Assembly: GCF_025215495.1 (NCBI RefSeq) | Contig: NZ_CP104302.1 | Coordinates: 992,001 to 1,056,000, forward strand | Direction of reading: 5' to 3' | DNA from: Mycolicibacterium brumae | Lineage (GTDB): Bacteria; Actinomycetota; Actinomycetes; Mycobacteriales; Mycobacteriaceae | DNA length: 64,000 bases | Part shown: in pieces, positions 16,105 to 24,478 of the stretch | Numbering within the stretch: the stretch's first letter is position 1 | How the letters are laid out: every line of letters begins with the position of its first letter | Translations under genes and position numbers: made by a program | The notes under the pieces: generated by a model | Seen by the model: only the letters and a program-made list of their open reading frames with translations | The model's database searches: none | What the model was told of the DNA's origin: nothing

Positions 16105-16599
16105 TCACGCGTCGAAAAGCGCAGGCTCGTCGGCTTCGCGTTCGAGTGCGAGCAGCGCTTTCTTGCGCTCGAGCCCCCCGCCGTAGCCGGTGAGGCTGCC
16201 ATTGGCGCCGATCACCCGATGGCACGGCACGATGACCGACACCGGGTTGTGCCCGTTGGCCAGGCCGACGGCGCGGGACGCGTTCGGCGAGCCGATCTGT
16301 TCCGCGATCTCGCCGTAGGACCGGGTTTCGCCGTACGGGATGGTGCGCAGCGCCGCCCAGACCCGACGCTGGAACGCGGTTCCGGCCAGTTCGAGGGGAA
16401 TGTCGAACTCCCGTCGGCGGCCGGAGAAGTACTCGTCGAGTTGCGCGACGGCGTCGGGGAAGGCGTTGTCGTTGCGGACCCAGCCCGCACGGTCGGGCTC
16501 ATAGGTCTGCTCGACCATTCGCAGGTGAGCGAGGACCCCGTTGTCTCCGGCGAGGGTCAGTGGGCCGATCGGACTGTCGATGGTGCGGTACTCGGTCAC
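16105..16599 (-). CDS. ogt: Methylated-DNA--[protein]-cysteine S-methyltransferase
   Basis: 164 aa. Removes methyl groups from O6-methylguanine by transfer to its own cysteine. The active-site motif IVPCHRVIG and the DNA-binding helix (GETRSYGEIAEQIGSPNASRAVGLANG) are complete. The start is GTG at 16599 within GTGA, overlapping the stop codon of the upstream Ada/AlkA gene by 4 nt, with GAAGGAG just before it. It is translationally coupled to that gene, forming a two-gene alkylation-repair operon (Rv1317c-Rv1316c order). Confidence 0.94.
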   Translation of the reverse strand: MTEYRTIDSPIGPLTLAGDNGVLAHLRMVEQTYEPDRAGWVRNDNAFPDAVAQLDEYFSGRRREFDIPLELAGTAFQRRVWAALRTIPYGETRSYGEIAEQIGSPNASRAVGLANGHNPVSVIVPCHRVIGANGSLTGYGGGLERKKALLALEREADEPALFDA

Positions 16600-18062
16600 G
16601 TGGTCTCCTTCGGTGGCCAGTGGTTGATCGGATGGTCCAGGACGGACCATAGGTATTGGGTGGCGTAGGAGCGCCAGGGTCTCCAGCGGACGCTGTGCTC
16701 GGCTATCGGCACGCCGAGGAGTTCGCCGGCGGTCCGTACTCCGGCATCGGCGGCCGGGAAGGCGTCCGGGTCGCCGAGCCCGCGCATGGCGATCACCTCG
16801 GTTGACCAGCCGCCGATGCCGGGCAGCGCGGACAACGCGGCTCGGGCCCGGGGGAGGTCCGCGCCCGGGTCCAGGACCAGATCTCCATCGTCGAGCGCCC
16901 GGTTCAGCGCCTGTAGCGCGTCGCGCCGCGCGCCGGGGATGCCCGGCACGGTCGCGTCGCGGAGGTCGCCGGCGGTCGGGAACAGGTGAGTCAGTCCGCC
17001 GGCCGGATCGCTGACGGGTCGGCCGTACTCGGTGACCAGCCGCGCCGTCAGGGTGCGCGCGGCGGCCGTGCTAACCTGCTGTCCCAGTACGACCCGGGTC
17101 GCCAGCTCATGCTCGTCGACGGTCCGCGGGATACGCCGGCCCGGGGCGCGGGTGATCAGCGGGCGCAGTGCCGGGTCCGCGCTCAACACCTCCGACATCG
17201 CCGTCGGGTCGGCGTCGAGGTCGAGCAGCCGGCGACAGCGTGCGGTGGCCACTGGCAGATCGCGGAAGTCCTCCAGGTGCAGCACGGCCCGCACATGGTC
17301 GTCATGGGGTGTGAGCCCGACGAACCCGACGCCGTGTGGCAATCGAAACGAACGGCGAAACGCGCCGTCGCGAACCTCCTCGCAGCCGGGCGCCGCCGTC
17401 GCGGCGAGATGTGCGAAGGCGCCGTCGTGGCTGAATGGCTTGCGCACCGGCAGCCGCAACACCACGGCGCCCGCCTCGGGTGCCCGGAGCCCGCGTCGTC
17501 CACCACGGCGATGACGCAGTTGCGTTGGCGGACAGTCGAATACTGCCCTGATGGTGTCGTTGAACTGGCGGATGCTGGAGAAGCCCGCGGCGAAGGCGAC
17601 GTCGCTCAGTGGCAGGTCGGTGCTCTCGATCAGCGTCCGCGCGGTCTGCGCGCGCTGAGCTCGCGCCAATGCCAGCGGGCCGGCGCCCAGCTCGGCGCCC
17701 AGCACCCGTTCGACCTGTCGCACCGTGTATCCGAGGCGCGCGGCCAGCCCGGTGACCCCATCGCGGTCGACGACGCCGTCGGCAATCAGGCGCATCGCGC
17801 GGGCGGCGACATCGGTGCGGACATCCCACTCCGGCGATCCGGGCGAGGCGTCCGGGCGGCAGCGTTTGCAGGCCCGGTATCCGGCGCGCTGGGCGGCCGC
17901 CGCGGTGGGGTGGAAGCTGACGTTGGCAGGCAGCGGGGTGCGGGCCGGGCAACTCGGCCGGCAGTAGATTCCGGTGCTGGAGACGGCGATGACGAACCAC
18001 CCGTCGAACCGCGCGTCCCGGGATTGGACGGCGCGGTAGCAGCGCGTGAAATCATCGTGCAC
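16596..18062 (-). CDS. alkA: Ada-AlkA fusion: methyl-sensing regulator and 3-methyladenine DNA glycosylase
   Basis: 488 aa. Residues about 1-75 are the Ada zinc domain with Cys34, Cys38, Cys65 and Cys68 (YCRPSC and CKRC); Cys34 aligns with the methyl-accepting Cys38 of E. coli Ada. An AraC-type HTH follows (about 85-185), then an AlkA N-terminal domain and the HhH-GPD glycosylase fold (LPGIGGWSTEVIAMRGLGDPDAF) with the catalytic Asp in PAADAGVR. It should sense methyl phosphotriesters, activate its operon and excise alkylated bases. The start is GTG at 18062; CAGAGT lies 6 nt upstream. Confidence 0.94.
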   Translation of the reverse strand: MHDDFTRCYRAVQSRDARFDGWFVIAVSSTGIYCRPSCPARTPLPANVSFHPTAAAAQRAGYRACKRCRPDASPGSPEWDVRTDVAARAMRLIADGVVDRDGVTGLAARLGYTVRQVERVLGAELGAGPLALARAQRAQTARTLIESTDLPLSDVAFAAGFSSIRQFNDTIRAVFDCPPTQLRHRRGGRRGLRAPEAGAVVLRLPVRKPFSHDGAFAHLAATAAPGCEEVRDGAFRRSFRLPHGVGFVGLTPHDDHVRAVLHLEDFRDLPVATARCRRLLDLDADPTAMSEVLSADPALRPLITRAPGRRIPRTVDEHELATRVVLGQQVSTAAARTLTARLVTEYGRPVSDPAGGLTHLFPTAGDLRDATVPGIPGARRDALQALNRALDDGDLVLDPGADLPRARAALSALPGIGGWSTEVIAMRGLGDPDAFPAADAGVRTAGELLGVPIAEHSVRWRPWRSYATQYLWSVLDHPINHWPPKETT

Positions 18063-18182
18063 GCTTCCACTCTGGCACGAATCAAGGCGTGTTAACTAGC
18101 GGAAATCCGACATGGCGGTCACCAAGGGTTGGCGCCCCGCGACAGGCTTTGGGGCCCACATGCCCGAGCACGCGACGGCCGA

Positions 18183-19787
18183 TCAGATGGGCATGGCCAG
18201 CCGGGTGGGCTGGTCCCGGCCGCGCAACACGATCTCCTGGCCGTTTTCCCAGAACTGCTGCTCTTCGGGGCTGGCGCCGCGCACCGTTTCAGCGGTGGCG
18301 AGCAGGCGCCCCGAAACGGATTTGGACAGCTCGCACAAGCGCGCGGCGGTGTTGACCGCGTCGCCGATCACGGTGTATTCGAAGCGCTCATGTGCCCCGA
18401 CGTTGCCGGCGACCACCCGGCCGGCGGAGACGCCGATTCCCGCGTCGACCTCGGCGAGCTCCTCGCGCAGCCGCTGCTGGATGGACCGAGCCGCCGCCAA
18501 CGCGGAATCCTGTGGGCATGGCACGTGGTTCGGCGTGCCGAAGACCGCCAGGCAACCGTCGCCCTCGAACTTGTTGATGAAGCCATGCTGAGCGTCGACC
18601 TCTTCGACGATGACCGCGAAGAAGCGATTCAGCAGATCGACGACCTCGGTGGCCGGGCGGCTGATGGCCAGCGAAGTGGACCCGATGATGTCGACGAACA
18701 TGGTCGCGGCGAATCGCTCCTCGCCGCCGAGCTCCAGATCCTTGGACTCGGCGGCTGCGGCGACCTCGCGGCCGACGTGTCTGCCGAACAGGTCGCGGAT
18801 CCGCTCGCGTTCCCGCAACCCGGCGACCATGGAGTTGAACCCACGCTGCAGTTCGCCGAGCTCGGTGCCATCGAACACCTGCAGGGTGGGCGACAGGTCG
18901 CCTTGCTCGACGCGGCCCATCGCCTGGCGCACGGTGCGCACCGGGTTGGAGGTCATCCATGCCGCCACCCACATCAGCCCCGAGCCGAACACCATCGCAA
19001 AACCGGCGATGAACAACACCGTCACCGACAACTGGGTGGCGGACAAGTTGTGCAAGATGATGGTGAACAGCGCGGCGAACATGATTCCGGCGACCGGAAT
19101 ACCGGTGGTGAACATCCAGGTGGACATGATCCGGCCGGTGATACCGGAGCTCAGCCGGCCCGGCGGCCGTCCGGCGTCCAACGCCAACGCGGCTATTGGG
19201 CGCAGCGCGAACTCGGTGAACAGGTAACAGGCCGCGCTCACCACGACACCGCAGAAAAAAACCACCAGGGCGATCTTCGGGATGAAACTTGGGTCGTGCA
19301 GCCCGTAGAGCAGGGTCAGCAGGCCGTCACCGACCAACCACAGCACCAGATTCATCAGTGACACCCGCGCCGGGGTGGCCAAGGTCCGGCGCTGGTCCTC
19401 CCGGGTGGGAGCGCGGTGCTCGGTCGCCCAGCGCAGCGCCTTGACGGTGCGGCCGGTCAACCAGGCGACGCCGGTGACCAGTGCCAGCAAGATGTAGGCC
19501 GGGGCGACGATGATTGAGACCCACCACACATCCGGGCTGAACACCGACGGCTCGGGCACCGCCACCACCACCAGCACGATCGCGACGATGATGCCGATTA
19601 GATTCGCGGCCACCAGCGCGCCGGTCATCAGCAGTTGAATGCGCACGCGACGCTTTCGCGGGGCCTCGCCCGGAGTGCCGAGCAGCCAGGAGCCGTACTC
19701 GGGGCTCCCGGCGATCCCCCGCTTCTGCCCGGTGGCCCGCTGCATGGTCCGATCCAGCCGCTGGGCCAACGTGTCTCTGTCCGCCAT
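18183..19787 (-). CDS. Membrane adenylate cyclase, class III, with HAMP domain
   Basis: 534 aa. About six membrane helices (50-275), a HAMP linker (about 278-330) and a class III cyclase domain (about 355-534). Visible catalytic residues are Asp366 (FVDIIGS) and Asp410 for metals, Lys406 for adenine, and Asn479/Arg483 in GDAVNTAARL for the transition state. It should make cAMP from ATP at the inner membrane. M. tuberculosis carries three tandem paralogs here (Rv1318c-Rv1320c); this genome has one. A cyclic-nucleotide phosphodiesterase lies at 37681. Confidence 0.92.
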   Translation of the reverse strand: MADRDTLAQRLDRTMQRATGQKRGIAGSPEYGSWLLGTPGEAPRKRRVRIQLLMTGALVAANLIGIIVAIVLVVVAVPEPSVFSPDVWWVSIIVAPAYILLALVTGVAWLTGRTVKALRWATEHRAPTREDQRRTLATPARVSLMNLVLWLVGDGLLTLLYGLHDPSFIPKIALVVFFCGVVVSAACYLFTEFALRPIAALALDAGRPPGRLSSGITGRIMSTWMFTTGIPVAGIMFAALFTIILHNLSATQLSVTVLFIAGFAMVFGSGLMWVAAWMTSNPVRTVRQAMGRVEQGDLSPTLQVFDGTELGELQRGFNSMVAGLRERERIRDLFGRHVGREVAAAAESKDLELGGEERFAATMFVDIIGSTSLAISRPATEVVDLLNRFFAVIVEEVDAQHGFINKFEGDGCLAVFGTPNHVPCPQDSALAAARSIQQRLREELAEVDAGIGVSAGRVVAGNVGAHERFEYTVIGDAVNTAARLCELSKSVSGRLLATAETVRGASPEEQQFWENGQEIVLRGRDQPTRLAMPI

Positions 19788-19847
19788 CGTGGAAGTAGCC
19801 TAGCCCGCCGCTGCGACGGCGCCGCTCGATCCGGGCGCGGCGACCTT

Positions 19848-19853
19848 TAAGCT
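19848..19853 (+). promoter_or_regulatory. -10 hexamer of nucS (leaderless)
   Basis: TAAGCT, 6 nt before the GTG start; no ribosome site. The same hexamer is used at the rRNA promoter. Confidence 0.5.
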
Positions 19854-19859
19854 CGTGCG

Positions 19860-20531
19860 GTGCGTCTTGTCATCGCCCAGTGCACCGTCGATTACGTCGG
19901 GCGGCTGACCGCCCACCTGCCGTCCGCGCGCCGGCTGCTTCTGGTCAAGGCCGACGGCTCGGTCAGCGTGCACGCCGACGACCGAGCCTACAAGCCGCTG
20001 AACTGGATGACGCCGCCGTGCTGGCTGATTGAGGATGAGTCCGGCGACCACCCGGTGTGGGTGGTGCAGAACAAGGCCGGCGAGCAACTGCGGATCACCG
20101 TCGAAGACATCGAACACGACTCGCAGCACGAACTCGGCGTCGACCCGGGCCTGGTCAAGGACGGTGTCGAAGCGCACCTGCAGGAACTGCTGGCCGAACA
20201 CGTGGAGCTGCTCGGCACGGGTTTCTCGCTGGTCCGCCGCGAGCACATGACCGCGATCGGTCCGGTCGACCTGCTCTGTCGCGACGAGCAGGGCCGCTCG
20301 GTGGCGGTGGAGATCAAGCGTCGCGGTGAGATCGACGGTGTCGAACAGCTCACCCGCTACCTGGATCTGCTCAACCGGGATTCGCTGCTGGCTCCGGTCA
20401 GCGGGATCTTCGCCGCCCAGCAGATCAAGCCGCAGGCCCGCACTCTGGCCGCCGACCGCGGGATCCGCTGCGTCACGCTGGACTACGACCGGATGCGCGG
20501 GATGGACAGCGATGAGTACCGGTTGTTCTGA
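19860..20531 (+). CDS. nucS: Mismatch-specific endonuclease NucS/EndoMS
   Basis: 223 aa. Cuts both strands at mismatches and provides mismatch repair in actinobacteria, which lack MutS/MutL. The N-terminal DNA-binding domain (1-115) is followed by the PD-(D/E)XK nuclease domain with Asp137 (GPVDLLCRD), Glu151 and Lys153 ([13 protein letters not shown]). The C-terminus (DSDEYRLF) is the conserved form; the beta-clamp is the known partner. The GTG at 19860 matches the start known in M. smegmatis and sits 6 nt after a -10-like TAAGCT. It is divergent from the cyclase gene. Confidence 0.95.
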   Translation: MRLVIAQCTVDYVGRLTAHLPSARRLLLVKADGSVSVHADDRAYKPLNWMTPPCWLIEDESGDHPVWVVQNKAGEQLRITVEDIEHDSQHELGVDPGLVKDGVEAHLQELLAEHVELLGTGFSLVRREHMTAIGPVDLLCRDEQGRSVAVEIKRRGEIDGVEQLTRYLDLLNRDSLLAPVSGIFAAQQIKPQARTLAADRGIRCVTLDYDRMRGMDSDEYRLF

Positions 20532-20543
20532 GCGGCGGCGCTG

Positions 20544-20843
20544 ATGCCGCGGCGGGCGCGGCGACGCGCGGGGGGCACTGCCCGCCGGCCCGGACCGCGG
20601 TCATCGCCGCGGACCGAGATCGGCGCCGACGGCCGGGATTACCAGGTGCGGGTCGTCGCTGGATCCGGGGCGGTGAAGACCTACCGCTGCCCGGGCTGCG
20701 ACCACGAGATCCGCCCTGGCGTCGCGCATGTGGTGGTGTGGCCGAGCGACGGGGGAGACGCCGGCGTCGAGGACCGGCGGCACTGGCACACCCCGTGCTG
20801 GCAGAACCGGGCCACCCGGAGCCCGACGCGCCGCTGGAGCTAG
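20544..20843 (+). CDS. Small zinc-ribbon-like protein (Rv1322-like position)
   Basis: 99 aa. A basic N-terminus (MPRRARRRAGGTARRPG) is followed by a domain with CPGC and HxxC (YRCPGCDHEI and HWHTPCW), a probable zinc site. It starts 12 nt after the nucS stop, and homologs travel with nucS in many actinobacteria, so the two are probably co-transcribed and perhaps act together. The function is not known. The last 4 nt overlap the stop codon of the convergent epimerase gene. Confidence 0.75.
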   Translation: MPRRARRRAGGTARRPGPRSSPRTEIGADGRDYQVRVVAGSGAVKTYRCPGCDHEIRPGVAHVVVWPSDGGDAGVEDRRHWHTPCWQNRATRSPTRRWS

Positions 20844-21301
20844 GCGGGTTGGGTCAACTCCATCAACACCCCGCCGGCGTCCTTGGGATGGATGAAGTTG
20901 ATCTGCGCGCCGGCGGTGCCGCGCTTGGGGGTGTCGTAGAGCAACCGCACGCCGTTGGCCCGCAACCGGTCGCACAGCGCCGCCACGTCGGTGGTGCGCA
21001 CGCACAATTGCTGCAGGCCCGGACCGTTGCGCCCGATGAACTTCGCGATGGTCGAGTTCTCGTCGAGCGGGGCCAGCAACTGGATCTGGGTGGTTCCCGC
21101 CGCGGCGCCGCGCACTCCGAGCATCGCTTCGACCACGCCCTGTTCGGCGTTGACCTCTTCGTGCAGCACCTCGAAATCAAGGTTCTCGACGTACCACTTC
21201 TTGGCCGCCTCCAGGTCGGGCACGGCGATGCCGGCGTGATCGATCGCGATCACCAGGTCGCGGGGTAGATCGACGGTGGTATCGGCCTGCTCGGTGGTCA
21301 T
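20840..21301 (-). CDS. mce: Methylmalonyl-CoA epimerase
   Basis: 153 aa, VOC fold in two halves. Interconverts (2R)- and (2S)-methylmalonyl-CoA in propionate metabolism. [11 protein letters not shown] carries the first metal His; [10 protein letters not shown] carries the last Glu. At the usual second His site the sequence has Gln ([10 protein letters not shown]), a substitution I associate with actinobacterial members. The ATG at 21301 is supported by TACCGT 6 nt upstream. The frame stays open upstream, but that region holds the divergent fadA4 leader. It complements the adenosyltransferase at 7805. Confidence 0.9.
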   Translation of the reverse strand: MTTEQADTTVDLPRDLVIAIDHAGIAVPDLEAAKKWYVENLDFEVLHEEVNAEQGVVEAMLGVRGAAAGTTQIQLLAPLDENSTIAKFIGRNGPGLQQLCVRTTDVAALCDRLRANGVRLLYDTPKRGTAGAQINFIHPKDAGGVLMELTQPA

Positions 21302-21307
21302 GGCACA

Positions 21308-21313
21308 ACGGTA
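21308..21313 (-). promoter_or_regulatory. -10 hexamer of epimerase gene (leaderless)
   Basis: TACCGT on the minus strand, 6 nt before the ATG; the same hexamer and spacing as the adenosyltransferase gene. Confidence 0.55.
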
Positions 21314-21393
21314 ACCTGAGGTGTTGGAAGACGCGTCGCGGGACCGGCGCCGGGAAGCTCCGGCCGGCCGCGGCACAACCCAGAGGAGAGTCA

Positions 21394-22572
21394 ATGACGA
21401 CGTCGGTGATCGTTGCCGGAGCCCGCACCCCGGTCGGCAAGCTGTCCGGTTCGCTGAAGGATTTCTCCGGCACCGACCTGGGCGCCATCGCCATCAAGGC
21501 CGCGCTGGAGAAGTCCGGTGTGCAGCCGTCCGCCGTGCAGTACGTGATCATGGGCCAGGTGCTGACCGCCGGCGCCGGCCAGATGCCGGCCCGTCAGGCC
21601 GCCATCGGCGCCGGATTGGGCTGGGACGTTCCGGCGCTGTCGATCAACAAGATGTGCCTGTCAGGTATCGACGCCATCGCGCTGGCCGACCAGCTGATCC
21701 GGGCCGGGGAGTTCGACGTCGTCGTCGCCGGCGGCCAGGAGTCCATGACCAAGGCCCCGCACCTGCTGATGGACAGCCGCGCCGGATACAAGTACGGCGA
21801 TGTCGTGGTCCGCGACCACCTGGCCTACGACGGCCTGCACGACGTGTTCACCGACCAGCCGATGGGCGCGCTCACCGAGCAGCGCAATGACGTCGACGAG
21901 TTCACCCGCGCCGAGCAGGACGCCTTCGCCGCCGAGTCGCACCGGCGCGCCGCGGTGGCCTGGAAGGACGGCGTGTTCGATGACGAGGTGGTCCCGGTGG
22001 AGATTCCGCAGCGCAAGGGCGATCCCATCGTCTTCGCCGAGGACGAGGGTGTGCGCGCCGACACCACTGTCGAATCGCTGGGACGACTGCGCCCGGCGTT
22101 CCGCAAGGACGGCACCATCACCGCCGGCTCGGCGTCGCAGATCTCCGACGGCGCCTGCGCCGTGGTGGTGATGAGCAAGGCCAAGGCCGAGGAACTCGGA
22201 CTGGAATGGCTCTGTGAGATCGGCGCGCACGGCAACGTCGCGGGACCCGACTCGACGCTGCAGAGCCAGCCCGCCAACGCCATCCGGCGCGCCGTCGAGC
22301 GCGAGGGCATCAGCGTCGGCGACCTGGACGTGCTGGAAATCAACGAGGCGTTCGCCGCGGTGTCCCTGGCCTCCACCCGGGAACTCGGCGTGGACCCGGA
22401 GAAGGTCAACGTCAACGGCGGCGCCATCGCGATCGGTCACCCCATCGGCATGTCCGGCGCCCGGATCGCCCTGCACGCCGCACTGGAGCTCAAGCGCCGC
22501 GGCGGCTCATACGCGGTGGCGGCGCTGTGCGGCGCCGGCGGCCAGGGCGACGCGCTGATCCTGCGACGCTGA
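21394..22572 (+). CDS. fadA4: Acetyl-CoA acetyltransferase (thiolase)
   Basis: 392 aa. Condenses or cleaves acetyl/acetoacetyl-CoA. The nucleophile is in [10 protein letters not shown] (about residue 90), the catalytic His in [10 protein letters not shown] and the second Cys in LCGAGGQG. The sequence follows M. tuberculosis FadA4 (Rv1323) closely over its full length. The ATG at 21394 has GAGGAGAG upstream. It is the first gene of a probable three-gene rightward unit with the VOC gene (14-nt gap) and the CnoX-like gene (13-nt gap). Confidence 0.94.
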   Translation: MTTSVIVAGARTPVGKLSGSLKDFSGTDLGAIAIKAALEKSGVQPSAVQYVIMGQVLTAGAGQMPARQAAIGAGLGWDVPALSINKMCLSGIDAIALADQLIRAGEFDVVVAGGQESMTKAPHLLMDSRAGYKYGDVVVRDHLAYDGLHDVFTDQPMGALTEQRNDVDEFTRAEQDAFAAESHRRAAVAWKDGVFDDEVVPVEIPQRKGDPIVFAEDEGVRADTTVESLGRLRPAFRKDGTITAGSASQISDGACAVVVMSKAKAEELGLEWLCEIGAHGNVAGPDSTLQSQPANAIRRAVEREGISVGDLDVLEINEAFAAVSLASTRELGVDPEKVNVNGGAIAIGHPIGMSGARIALHAALELKRRGGSYAVAALCGAGGQGDALILRR

Positions 22573-22586
22573 GACCGGCCGACCGC

Positions 22587-23300
22587 GTGCCGAACCTGGT
22601 GGGCGGCGCGGGCATCCGGCTGCAGGTCGGCGCTGGCGACACCGCCGCGTACACCGCGCTGCTGGGCTCCGGCGCCGACGGGCGCTGGTCGGTGGGCGCC
22701 GATTGCCTTGCGCTGACCGACGGCCCGTCGGGCGTGTTGTTCGCGACGCCCGACGTCGACGGCGCGGCTCGGCTGCTCGCCCGCCGCGGCCTGCCCACGG
22801 CGGCGGCCGACGGCGGCACGCTGCGACTGGTCGACCATCCGGTGCTGGGCGTCTGCCCGGCCGAGGCGCTGCGGCCAACCTCCGGCGGCGCCGTGCGGCG
22901 GATCGACCACGTCGTGGTGTCCGCGCCCGACGAGCGGGATGCGATCGCGCTGTTCGGCGGTTGCCTGGGATTGGACTTCCGGCTGGTGCGGGCCCTCGAT
23001 GAGCGGATCACCCAGTTGTTCTTCCGCTGCGGCGACACCGTCGTCGAGGCGGTGGTCGATTCGAGCAAACCGTCGTCAGCGCTGGAATGGTGGGGGATCG
23101 CCTGGCGCGCCGACGACATCGACCGGGCCCGCCGGATGCTGTGCGACGCCGGGATGGATGTCAGCGAGGTCCGCGCCGGGCGCAAACCCGGCACCCGGGT
23201 CGCGACGGTGCGGGAGCCGGCGCTGGGCACACCGACGCTGCTGATCGAGCATAGGCAGCAGCCGGGGCAGCCGGGGCAGCCGAGCGCGGGGCGGTCATGA
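22587..23300 (+). CDS. VOC (glyoxalase-fold) family protein
   Basis: 237 aa with two VOC-like halves. The second half (about 110-237) is recognisable by RIDHVVVSAPDERDAIALFGGCLGLDFR and the closing strand LGTPTLLIEHR. The first half is more degenerate, so metal binding is uncertain. The tail repeats QPGQPGQP. I chose the GTG at 22587 because it lies just after the fadA4 stop; no good ribosome site is visible, suggesting coupling. Substrate unknown; the neighbours suggest acyl-CoA metabolism (inference). Confidence 0.7.
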   Translation: MPNLVGGAGIRLQVGAGDTAAYTALLGSGADGRWSVGADCLALTDGPSGVLFATPDVDGAARLLARRGLPTAAADGGTLRLVDHPVLGVCPAEALRPTSGGAVRRIDHVVVSAPDERDAIALFGGCLGLDFRLVRALDERITQLFFRCGDTVVEAVVDSSKPSSALEWWGIAWRADDIDRARRMLCDAGMDVSEVRAGRKPGTRVATVREPALGTPTLLIEHRQQPGQPGQPSAGRS

Positions 23301-23313
23301 CAGACTTGATCAC

Positions 23314-24225
23314 GTGACTCAACCCCGTCCTCCCCGCCCCGCGATGGCCGCGTCGATGGCCGGCGCTGTTGACCTGTCCGCCCTCAAACAGCGCGCCACC
23401 GCGCCTGCCGCCCCGGCCGGCGAGGGTTCGGCGCCCGCGGCCGTGCAGGTCACCGAGGCCAACTTTGAGACCGAGGTGCTCGGCCGCTCCAACCAGGTGC
23501 CCGTCGTCGTGCTGCTGTGGTCCCCGCGCAGCGACATCTGCGTCGAGGTGGCCGACACTCTGGCCCAGTTGGCCGCCGCCGACCAGGGCAAGTGGTCGCT
23601 GGCGCTGGTCAACGTGGACGCCAGCCCGCAGTTGGCGCAGGTGTTCGGCGTGGAGGGCGTGCCGACCGTGGTGGCGCTGGCCGCCGGCCGTCCGCTGGGC
23701 AGTTTCCAGGGCCGCCAGCCCGCCGATCAACTGCGCAAGTGGATCGACTCGCTGCTGGAGGCCACTGCCGGCAAGCTCGCCGGTGGCGCCGGCGAGACTG
23801 CCGAGGCCGAGCAGGTCGATCCCGCGCTGGCCGCCGCCCGCGACCAACTGGATTCCGGGGACTTCGTCACCGCCCGCGCCTCCTACCAGGCCATCCTGGA
23901 CGCCGACCCGTCGCACACCGAGGCCAAGGGCGCGATCCGGCAGATCGATTGGCTGGCCCGCGCCTCGGTCGCCGACCCGTCGGTGATCGAGGTCGCCGAC
24001 GCCAGCCCCGACGATATCGACGCCGCGCTGGCCGCCGCGGACGTGCAGTTGCTCGGCCAGGACGTCGCCGGGGCGTTCGCCCGGTTGACCGGGCTGATCA
24101 AGCGCACCGCCGGCGACGAGCGCGCCAAGATCCGCACCCGGTTGCTGGAGCTCTTCGAGCTGTTCGACCCGAGCGATCCCGACGTGATCAAGGGCCGCCG
24201 GGACCTGGCCAGCGCGCTGTACTGA
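23314..24225 (+). CDS. cnoX: CnoX-like co-chaperedoxin (thioredoxin fold plus TPR)
   Basis: 303 aa. Residues about 45-150 form a thioredoxin fold in which the active site is SDIC (in LLWSPRSDICVEV), the SxxC form of E. coli CnoX (SQHC), not CxxC. The C-terminal half is a TPR-like helical domain (about 165-303) ending in RRDLASALY, very like the E. coli CnoX end. CnoX holds unfolding proteins during oxidative stress and hands them to chaperonin. The ortholog is Rv1324. GTG start at 23314; an ATG at 23344 is an alternative. Confidence 0.82.
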   Translation: MTQPRPPRPAMAASMAGAVDLSALKQRATAPAAPAGEGSAPAAVQVTEANFETEVLGRSNQVPVVVLLWSPRSDICVEVADTLAQLAAADQGKWSLALVNVDASPQLAQVFGVEGVPTVVALAAGRPLGSFQGRQPADQLRKWIDSLLEATAGKLAGGAGETAEAEQVDPALAAARDQLDSGDFVTARASYQAILDADPSHTEAKGAIRQIDWLARASVADPSVIEVADASPDDIDAALAAADVQLLGQDVAGAFARLTGLIKRTAGDERAKIRTRLLELFELFDPSDPDVIKGRRDLASALY

Positions 24226-24478
24226 CCGCCGGTGGGGGTGGTGATCCCGAATCCCACCACGGGCAACAGGTTTTCACTTGACCGGGCCCCGGTGGTGCGG
24301 CGGGCCGGGCGCGTTGCGCGCCCCCGTTAAGCGACCCTTGTGGCGGCCATTTTCGCTGGTCCCGGGCGGGTCTGATTTCACCGGGGCGCCGGTCGGCGCC
24401 ACCTTCATCGCGCACGTCGGTGACGTGGGGCCGTTGGCCGATCCCATCCTGACCAGCCTCTACCTCCAAAACCGCCGC
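24226..24478. other. Intergenic region between convergent genes
   Basis: 253 nt between cnoX and glgB, with no credible gene. A 7-bp GC hairpin (24307-24313 with 24317-24323, loop TTG) may act as a weak terminator; GGCGCC occurs twice a few bases apart near 24384. M. tuberculosis has a PE_PGRS gene (Rv1325c) here; no trace of one is seen. Confidence 0.6.
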
